From Pantoea sp. BAV 3049 (GTDB lineage Bacteria; Pseudomonadota; Gammaproteobacteria; Enterobacterales; Enterobacteriaceae), in the NCBI RefSeq assembly GCF_009765445.1, contig NZ_WHOY01000031.1, positions 416,510-480,509 on the forward strand: DNA of 64,000 nt, read 5' to 3'. The position numbers and the translations under genes are program-made. The notes under the pieces are model-generated. The model made no database searches, was not told the DNA's origin, and was given only the letters and a program-made list of their open reading frames with translations. How positions within the stretch are numbered: the stretch's first letter is position 1; each line of letters opens with the position of its first letter. Positions 58,429-64,000 of this stretch are shown here, in pieces.

Positions 58429-58964
58429 TATTCGCTGCCCTCTGAATATTTAAATACGCATTCCGTGTGAGCCGGTTTTAATCGCTTAAATAATGTTTCC
58501 AGGTCGGGGTCTCCCGATTCCTCCAGGCGGTCACCTACGGAGGATTCACCCACCCGGAAATAATAAATTCGCTCAGGTGTGCCATTAACGTTAATTATCC
58601 AGCGCCACATCGGGTCGTCCGGTTCTTCAATCGTTATCTCGTAGCCCATCGCGGCGGCGAGATTGATAAAATACTGTCGGCTCAGCCCGCCCGTTTCAGC
58701 CAGCGCGGCCATGACCCTGGCGCGGCGCTGCTGTAGCGTGTCGCTGTCGTCAACCGTCAGGGCGTAAACCCGCTCCCAGTCGATGAGCGTGTCAGTGGCG
58801 GTTTCGGGATCAATTGCGGACACAAGGTCGGCAATGATGGCATCCACGATGCTGAGGATTTGCGCGTCGGCGGTCAGTTCCGCACTCAGGCGCTCCCCTG
58901 ACGGCTCATAGGTCACCGGAGGCAGCAGCAGCGCCAGCAGGTTGAAATAGTCCGTTCTGGTCAT
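58428..58964 (-). CDS. Mu gp48-like baseplate protein (YmfQ, DUF2313)
   Basis: A 178-aa protein of the YmfQ/gp48 family: MTRTDYFNLLALLLPPVTYEP at the start, ILSIVDAIIADLVSAIDPETATDTLIDWERVYAL and RRARVMAALAETGGLSRQYFINLAAAMGY later in pattern. It forms part of the baseplate to which fibres attach. The ATG at 58964 overlaps the gp47 stop (ATGA); an extension of 15 codons is rejected on this ground. Confidence 0.92.
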   Translation of the reverse strand: MTRTDYFNLLALLLPPVTYEPSGERLSAELTADAQILSIVDAIIADLVSAIDPETATDTLIDWERVYALTVDDSDTLQQRRARVMAALAETGGLSRQYFINLAAAMGYEITIEEPDDPMWRWIINVNGTPERIYYFRVGESSVGDRLEESGDPDLETLFKRLKPAHTECVFKYSEGSE

Positions 58965-60040
58965 GCTTCGGTAAGCTGCGTGATGGTAATGGTGCCGGGG
59001 CGCACCCACTCAACCACGGTGTCATCCACCGTGGGCGTGACGTTGCCCGTGGGGGCTGAAATCTCGTAATCCAGCACGCCCTCGGTGTCGGAAATCAGCG
59101 CCCCAATCTGGGTCCTGATGGCCTCCTGTCCGGGGATCAACGCATTAAACCAGGTGGTGAGGCTTGTGGTGATGGCACTGGTGACGGCGTCCATCGTGGT
59201 GTCGTCGCTGATGCCCACCGCCACGGTAACGTCGAGGGTTTTCTCCGTGGGGGCCAGTACCTGACAGTCCTTTGCCGTCACCGGGCGCACGCTGTCGATG
59301 TAGGTCTGCACGGCGGCAAGGGTTTCATCTGAAGGCAAGCCATCGGTGGCGGTGATCACCACGTCAACCGTTCCCAGCCCGCGACGGAGCGGAAACACCC
59401 AGGCACCGCCCACGCCGTCCACCGACTCGGCCCAGACTTTATAATCATGCGCGTTACCGCCCGCTGCGGGCTGGCGCATCACGTCCAGCAGGCGGGTCAG
59501 CAGCGCGTCGTCCAGTTCGGTATCCGTTCCTCCGGTCATGCTGGCCACGGTGACGGTGCTGTCCACGCCTGAAGGCGCAGAGACCAGCGTGCCGGTGACG
59601 CCTGCGGTGAGGTTGCCCGCCGTGCCTGTGGTGGTGGCTTTTGCCGCAATGGTGGCCATGCCGTTGTCGTCCAGCTTGCCCTCTGCGGTGGTCTGATACA
59701 GGGTACTGTTTCCCTTTATGCGAAACTGCAGGCCGCTGGCAAGCGCTGTGTTTTTTGTGCCGGTTAAGGCAATGCTGCCACCTGATGCAGTGGCCTGCTT
59801 GCGGCTCAGGCCGCGCAGGCGGGCATGCATCACCAGCCAGTCGGTGTCTGCCGTGTCCGGGAACGCCTGACGCAGCACCCAGGCGGCATACTGATACAGG
59901 CTCCAGACGACGGAGGCGGTGGCATTTGCCCTGACGGCATTGTCGCTGTCCGTGCCGGTGTCGGCATCAGGCAGCTGGTTGCTGACTTCTTCCAGCCAGC
60001 TCTCAGCAATGTCAGCCTGCGCGGGTATGGTCAGGGGCAT
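58961..60040 (-). CDS. Baseplate J-like protein (Mu gp47)
   Basis: A 359-aa baseplate wedge protein. N-terminal AWVLRQAFPDTADTDWLVMHARLRGL, central ASGGSIALTGT and GVDSTVTVASMTGGTDTELDDALLTRLLDVMR, and VWAESVDGVGGAWVFPLRRGLGTVDVVI are typical of the Baseplate_J family. It is coupled to gp48 by a 4-nt overlap and lies 2 bp after gp46. Confidence 0.94.
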   Translation of the reverse strand: MPLTIPAQADIAESWLEEVSNQLPDADTGTDSDNAVRANATASVVWSLYQYAAWVLRQAFPDTADTDWLVMHARLRGLSRKQATASGGSIALTGTKNTALASGLQFRIKGNSTLYQTTAEGKLDDNGMATIAAKATTTGTAGNLTAGVTGTLVSAPSGVDSTVTVASMTGGTDTELDDALLTRLLDVMRQPAAGGNAHDYKVWAESVDGVGGAWVFPLRRGLGTVDVVITATDGLPSDETLAAVQTYIDSVRPVTAKDCQVLAPTEKTLDVTVAVGISDDTTMDAVTSAITTSLTTWFNALIPGQEAIRTQIGALISDTEGVLDYEISAPTGNVTPTVDDTVVEWVRPGTITITQLTEA

Positions 60041-60042
60041 TG

Positions 60043-60390
60043 TTAGCTCACTTTAACCGGGTATTCAAAGGTGGCCACTTCACCGCTGGCCTGTTCGATA
60101 CGGACAGAAAGACTGAGCCAGCCGGAGCGGGGGCGCGTGGCCGAGACCGTTACCGCCGTTGCGCGACCGTCCGTGACCAGTGGCGAGAGCGCCTGAAAGG
60201 CGTACTGCTCAGCCAGTGCGCGGGTCTGCTCCGTATCCTTACGGGGCAGCAGGTGCAGCTTCGACCCCACCGTGGGCGCAAAGAGGTAGCTGCCCAGCGG
60301 GGTTTTGAGGCGCATCTGTGCGGCATTCTCAAGGCCGGTGGTGCGTTCACCGTTGTAGTCGCCCGTGGCCGGATCAATCATTCTGTCCAT
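60043..60390 (-). CDS. Mu gp46-like baseplate protein (gpW/GP46)
   Basis: A 115-aa GP46-family baseplate component: DPATGDYNGERTTGLENAAQMRLKTPLGSYLFAPTVGSKLH in pattern, then EQYAFQALSPLVTDGRATAV. It lies between gp45 and gp47 as in Mu. The gap to gp45 is 125 bp and shows no gene. Confidence 0.9.
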   Translation of the reverse strand: MDRMIDPATGDYNGERTTGLENAAQMRLKTPLGSYLFAPTVGSKLHLLPRKDTEQTRALAEQYAFQALSPLVTDGRATAVTVSATRPRSGWLSLSVRIEQASGEVATFEYPVKVS

Positions 60391-60515
60391 GTGGGGCAGC
60401 TTATCGCGCGCGCGGGGTGGGTATGAGTCACATGGGTGAGACGGGATTGATGCTGCTGAGGCGGGAGTGATGGATGAAAAGGAGGTAAAGGCGGGCTGAC
60501 ACGCAGCCCACCTGG

Positions 60516-61130
60516 TCAGTTCTGCGGGCCGTCCGACATACCGTCCGGGGTGTTATGCCTGTGAGATTCAACCCTGATGCCGTTAACGGTCAGGCTTTCG
60601 GCGGTAATGCCTTCGCCGCCCGTGATGTCCATTCCGGCAGTGCCGGAAATCGCGCCCTGGGCGGTCAGTTTCTGCGTGGCCGTCAGCTCCGGGGTGTCGA
60701 TTTTCGCCGCATCCGTGGCGGTAACGTTGAAGTTTTTTACATTGACGTTCAGCGTGTCGCCCTCGATGTTAATAATTTTTCCCTGCTTAAGCGTGACGGA
60801 TGCACCGTCGCTGTTGTAGAGGGATACTTCGCCGGAGCTGAGGGACTGGATGCGGTACTGGCTGTGCTCGGTGGCCACCACGATGCTGTGGCTGGTGCGA
60901 CCGCCCAGCGGCAACACCACGGCCATCGCTCCCTCTGGCGGCACGGACGTGAGGCCATAATGCTGGAAGACCTCAACCTCCTGCAGGGTCTCTGAATCCA
61001 GCCCGTCAAGCTGGGCGGTCATCACACCGCCCGTGGTGGTGATGCGGGACAGTGCGGCACGAAACGGCAGGCGTATGGCCCTGAGCGCGGCGGCAATGCG
61101 GCTGTTGATAATGGCGGTGAAGTTCATCAT
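60516..61130 (-). CDS. Baseplate assembly protein V / central spike (Mu gp45)
   Basis: A 204-aa central spike protein. The N-terminal OB-like domain (QLDGLDSETLQEVEVFQHYGLTSVPPEGAMAVVLPLGG) is followed by a beta-helical stretch (GKIINIEGDTLNVNVKNFNV) and ends with the tip motif SHRHNTPDG; the HxH binds iron at the membrane-piercing apex in Mu gp45. Two ATG codons are adjacent. It overlaps the upstream gp44 gene. Confidence 0.93.
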   Translation of the reverse strand: MMNFTAIINSRIAAALRAIRLPFRAALSRITTTGGVMTAQLDGLDSETLQEVEVFQHYGLTSVPPEGAMAVVLPLGGRTSHSIVVATEHSQYRIQSLSSGEVSLYNSDGASVTLKQGKIINIEGDTLNVNVKNFNVTATDAAKIDTPELTATQKLTAQGAISGTAGMDITGGEGITAESLTVNGIRVESHRHNTPDGMSDGPQN

Positions 61131-62245
61131 TTAATGTCCTGCCAGTCGGTCCAGTACTCCGTGGTTTTTTTGCCTTTTTTCTTGTGGCGGGATCGCGGGT
61201 AAGCATCCGGTATCCAGATGCCATCCTCTTTGAAGGTAAGCGTGGTGGTCAGCGGCATGCCGCGCCCTCCACGAATTTCACGCCCCATCAGAAAATAAAT
61301 CCCGTCGATATCGTGAATGGCGCTCTTGATGGCCACACGCTGGCCCGGTATCCAGGCCGCGCCGCTTTCAGTGTGAACGCCCCGCACCACGGCGGTGATC
61401 GTCAGCGCCTTCAGGCGCGAATCTGACAGCAGCTTACGGGCGCGGGCGGTGGCCTCCTCGTCCGTGTCCGTATCGCCTTCAACCTGAATATGAGGACGGT
61501 ACAGGGAAAAGCCCGCGTCAGTGGAGGTGCCTTTGTAGTTGCGCACGCCATCGTGCTGTGTGGTGGCATGCCCCTGCGTCAGAACCGTAACCTCTGAGTA
61601 GCGCCCGGCGATGCTGGTGTGCTTTGTCAGGTTCAGCAGATTACCGGTGCCGTCGCGGTTAAGCACCAGTGATGCCACCGGTTCGGCGCTGTAGTCCGGG
61701 CCACCGATAACCAGCGTGCCGTCCGGGGAAATCCACGGCCACAGACCGCTGACCTCGGCGGCTTTCTGGAGAGCGGACCAGGCCGTCTCGCCGGGCTGAA
61801 TACTGAACTTTTTAGGCGCGGTGGTCGAGTCTGCCCTGACGTCGATTTTTGAGATGCCAAGAGGGCGCACAATTCTGGCGATAACCTCCTGCAGCGTCAT
61901 CTCCTGGGCGGTAAAAATCGGGGCGCTGCAGTCGAGCAGCACGGCGGCTTCATCGCGCCCGGACAGGTTCAGAACGTGCTGGCCACGCAGCACCGCATGG
62001 TTAATGTCATCAATCAGACCGGTCATCAGGATATCGCTACCGGCGCTGAGGACGGCGCGTGCACCGGCCTTTACCTCTGCAGGCAACGTGGCACCGCTGA
62101 TGCCCAGATCGAGCTGCCACTGACCGGCTGGCGTCAGAAAATCTGCCACCACGGACGTGCGCATCCAGTCACTGTGAGAGACGCCCCCGACCGTCAGGGT
62201 CAGGCGTTCGTCAGCCGTGGTGGTGGAATTATTTTGCGTAGGCAT
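61127..62245 (-). CDS. Tail/baseplate hub protein P (Mu gp44)
   Basis: A 372-aa protein of the Mu P / gp44 family, similar in fold to the T4 gp27 hub: LTLTVGGVSHSDWMRTSVVADFLTPAGQWQLDLG, LSGRDEAAVLLDCSAPIF, LQEVIARIVRPLGI and PGETAWSALQKAAEVSGLWPWI are typical. The hub holds the gp45 spike. It overlaps gp43 by 17 bp and gp45 by 4 bp. Confidence 0.92.
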   Translation of the reverse strand: MPTQNNSTTTADERLTLTVGGVSHSDWMRTSVVADFLTPAGQWQLDLGISGATLPAEVKAGARAVLSAGSDILMTGLIDDINHAVLRGQHVLNLSGRDEAAVLLDCSAPIFTAQEMTLQEVIARIVRPLGISKIDVRADSTTAPKKFSIQPGETAWSALQKAAEVSGLWPWISPDGTLVIGGPDYSAEPVASLVLNRDGTGNLLNLTKHTSIAGRYSEVTVLTQGHATTQHDGVRNYKGTSTDAGFSLYRPHIQVEGDTDTDEEATARARKLLSDSRLKALTITAVVRGVHTESGAAWIPGQRVAIKSAIHDIDGIYFLMGREIRGGRGMPLTTTLTFKEDGIWIPDAYPRSRHKKKGKKTTEYWTDWQDIK

Positions 62246-63566
62246 AGAGTGTTACTCCGGGCTGCAGGTCGTTAGGGTTGCTGAGCGACGGGTTGAGGCG
62301 CAGCAGCTCCTCTGCCCGTGAGGCATCGGCGTACCAGTCGAAGGCAATCAGGTGAAGATTAGCGCGGCGCGTCACCTCGCGGGTGATAAGCGGCGGGCGC
62401 TGCTGGATAAGGTTGTACGCCTGCACCTGCAGCGCGTAAGCCAGCTGCTGCAGGGTGCTGATAATGGCGCTGTGGGTGCGGGTGTCTGCCGTCAGGCCGC
62501 TCTGGCGGGCGGTGGTGACGGTCTCCTGCATGGCGCTGCGTTCGTCGGCCAGCGCATCGACAATCACGCCGCGCACGTTGTTGGTGATGGCCTCAATCTG
62601 CGTGCCGGTCAGCGACGGCGTGGTGGTCTCATTCTCCATCACGGTGCTGGCCACCTCTGACAGTTCGCTGACCGCCACCAGGCGGACGGTACGGTTAACC
62701 AGCGCGGTATCGCTGGCGCGAACGGCGGTCACCTGACTCAGCGGGAGCGCAAAGGCTTTTTTGATGGTGGTGATACTGCGTGAGGCGATGTAGGCAGCAG
62801 GGTAAGACACGGCGTTATCCGCCAGTCGGGTGACCTGCTGCCAGTCTGATTTAACGCCGGTGCCGGTCAGGGTCAGTGAATCACTGAAGGTGCTGAACAG
62901 GCTTTTTAGATCGCTCACCAGCGCGGTCGGCGTGTCCAGCAGGTTACTGACGCTTGCCGCCGCGCCCTGAATCTGTTCGCGCACGCTGTCCAGCACGTAC
63001 TCCCCCTGGGCGACAATGGTATTAATGCGCTCCGCGCCGTTCTCCAGCGTGCGGATATCCGACATGGCGGTGCTGAAGGCCGACGCGGCGCTGTCGAGCA
63101 GGCTGCTGCCGGTTGAGGAAATGCTTTCGGATGCCTGAGCGGCAGAGGCCGCGCTGAACAGCGCCTGCTCCTCGCCAGACTCAATAAAGACCAGCTCAAT
63201 GGTGACGCCGTCCATCGTCTCGGCCTGTTTATCAATCCCCGCCTCCAGAAACTGGGCGCGGGGAATGGAGCCGTAGACCGGGTGGATAAGCTCACCGGGG
63301 CCACCGGTTTTAAACGTGGTTATAAGAGCCTTTAACTGCTGTTTCCAGTCACTGCCAAACAGAAAGGCGGTAATGCGGAAGTTGACGGGCTTCAGCCCCT
63401 GATCCTCGACCGTTGCGCCATCGTGGTAAGGATAGGCATAACTGACCGTGTCACGGGCCAGGGTGTCGCGGGTGGCGAGGCATTCAAACTCCACGCCCCG
63501 GAACGACGCCTGCAGCAGCGTATCCACGCCCGCCAGCGCGGCCAGCTGGGAGATAAAGTCGCTCAT
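62229..63566 (-). CDS. DNA circularisation / tail protein N (Mu gp43)
   Basis: A 445-aa protein of the Mu gpN family (DNA circularisation N-terminus). The start LLQASFRGVEFECLATRDTLARDTVSYAYPYHDGATVEDQG and FRITAFLFGSDWKQQLKALI in pattern are diagnostic; the C-terminal TLYAYAK with SLSNPNDLQPGV looks like a LysM-type end. Its structural role is in the tail tip; the circularisation name comes from Mu-era genetics. It begins 2 bp after the tape measure gene. Confidence 0.92.
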   Translation of the reverse strand: MSDFISQLAALAGVDTLLQASFRGVEFECLATRDTLARDTVSYAYPYHDGATVEDQGLKPVNFRITAFLFGSDWKQQLKALITTFKTGGPGELIHPVYGSIPRAQFLEAGIDKQAETMDGVTIELVFIESGEEQALFSAASAAQASESISSTGSSLLDSAASAFSTAMSDIRTLENGAERINTIVAQGEYVLDSVREQIQGAAASVSNLLDTPTALVSDLKSLFSTFSDSLTLTGTGVKSDWQQVTRLADNAVSYPAAYIASRSITTIKKAFALPLSQVTAVRASDTALVNRTVRLVAVSELSEVASTVMENETTTPSLTGTQIEAITNNVRGVIVDALADERSAMQETVTTARQSGLTADTRTHSAIISTLQQLAYALQVQAYNLIQQRPPLITREVTRRANLHLIAFDWYADASRAEELLRLNPSLSNPNDLQPGVTLYAYAK

Positions 63567-63568
63567 GT

Positions 63569-64000
63569 TTAGTGCCTACGGTTATTGAACTCGGCCTGCT
63601 GCATGATGTGTTGCGTCATCAGAGCGCTGTCGAGATAAATATTGATGGGTGGAAGCGCCGGAGTGGATGCATTGGCCCCGGCTTTGCTGGCAGGCTGTGA
63701 ACCTTCACTTTGTGCCAGCCAGCGCCTGATTTCATCCCAGGCATCAAGCCCCCCGACAGGTTGCGGCAGGCGCGATGTGGTTTTTGTACCGGCAGTTTTA
63801 TCCCGCCCACGCTCAAGAAATTCGGAGTAAAAAGCATCCCCAGCCATCATCACGTCACCCAGCGCACCGAGCTTGCCGAGTTTCAGTAGCTTACCTCCGT
63901 ATTTTTCAGTTACCTGCAATCCTTCTTCGGCAACCTCACCCGCACCGGCAAATTTTTTACCCAGCCAGTTTTTTGCCTTACCCAGGCCGCCCCCACCCAG
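63569..64000 (-). CDS. Tape measure protein, C-terminal end (cut by window edge)
   Basis: The frame is open to base 64000 without a start codon, so only the last 143 residues are visible. The Gly/Lys/Ala-rich helical sequence (KNWLGKKFAGAGEVAEEGLQV, LLKLGKLGALGDVMMAGDAF) and the final PPINIYLDSALMTQHIMQQAEFNNRRH-type tail, together with the place before gpN, indicate the Mu gp42 tape measure protein that sets tail length. Confidence 0.85.
   Translation of the reverse strand: MGGGGLGKAKNWLGKKFAGAGEVAEEGLQVTEKYGGKLLKLGKLGALGDVMMAGDAFYSEFLERGRDKTAGTKTTSRLPQPVGGLDAWDEIRRWLAQSEGSQPASKAGANASTPALPPINIYLDSALMTQHIMQQAEFNNRRH

Larger units (their letters stand above)
53508..64000. mobile_element. Prophage with Mu-type tail module (one end; continues beyond window)
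   Basis: From about 53508 to the window edge lies prophage DNA. The minus-strand late genes appear in the order of phage Mu: tape measure, N, P, gp45, gp46, gp47, gp48, tail fibre, fibre assembly. The fibre end of Mu is next to its right end; here too the host junction follows after about 3.5 kb of cargo genes. The junction interrupts a protein-coding gene rather than a tRNA gene and has an ordered repeat cluster. This favours a transposable, Mu-like phage over the SfV-like phages, which share this tail module. The transposase genes are not in the window, so this is an inference. Confidence 0.8.

Overview
The window is a 64 kb piece of an enterobacterial chromosome. Protein sequences and gene order closely follow the Escherichia/Salmonella yhfK-argD to malQ-malP region. 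Several local departures (codA beside tsgA; dcuC between pckA and envZ; no yhfG, nirC, yrfG, feoC or gntT at their usual places) fit Erwiniaceae (Erwinia or Pantoea type) better than E. coli. This placement is an inference from synteny only. I saw no rRNA, tRNA or CRISPR.

1-13.1 kb: yhfK (cut by the window edge), argD, pabA, fic and ppiA, then tsgA, codA, and the nirBD and cysG nitrite/siroheme genes. The nirB promoter has a NarL/NarP 7-2-7 site and a perfect FNR site spaced as in E. coli. A secreted protein of unknown function follows. 13.1-19.3 kb: the aroK-aroB-damX-dam-rpe-gph-trpS cluster on the minus strand. 19.6-23.3 kb: hofMNOPQ, the DNA-uptake (competence-type) operon, divergent from mrcA (PBP1A).

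26-44 kb: nudE, igaA, hslR-hslO (redox/heat chaperones), pckA, dcuC, envZ-ompR, greB, tex/yhgF, feoAB with a Fur box, and a YcjM-type GH13_18 glycoside phosphorylase. 44-49.4 kb: a DUF1471 protein, bioH, gntX, nfuA and malQ, then a malP remnant with a large in-frame internal deletion.

49.5-53.5 kb is accessory DNA where malT would normally lie. It holds a two-gene operon for late steps of gallate / 4,5-cleavage aromatic catabolism (galC-like aldolase and galB-like PIG-L hydratase), a divergent LysR regulator with two DNA-binding domains, and an MFS transporter gene that is cut off.

53.5-64 kb is one end of a prophage with a Mu-type tail module (tape measure, N, P, gp45, gp46, gp47, gp48, tail fibre, fibre assembly; all minus strand). 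Its outer end carries a three-copy repeat cluster like transposase-binding sites and appears to interrupt the MFS gene. Between the tail fibres and this end are cargo genes: an RNase A-fold (CdiA-CT type) toxin with its immunity protein, a DNA adenine methyltransferase preceded by three GATC sites within 36 bp, and two small unknown proteins. This cargo zone is the most novel part of the window. The prophage continues beyond base 64000.
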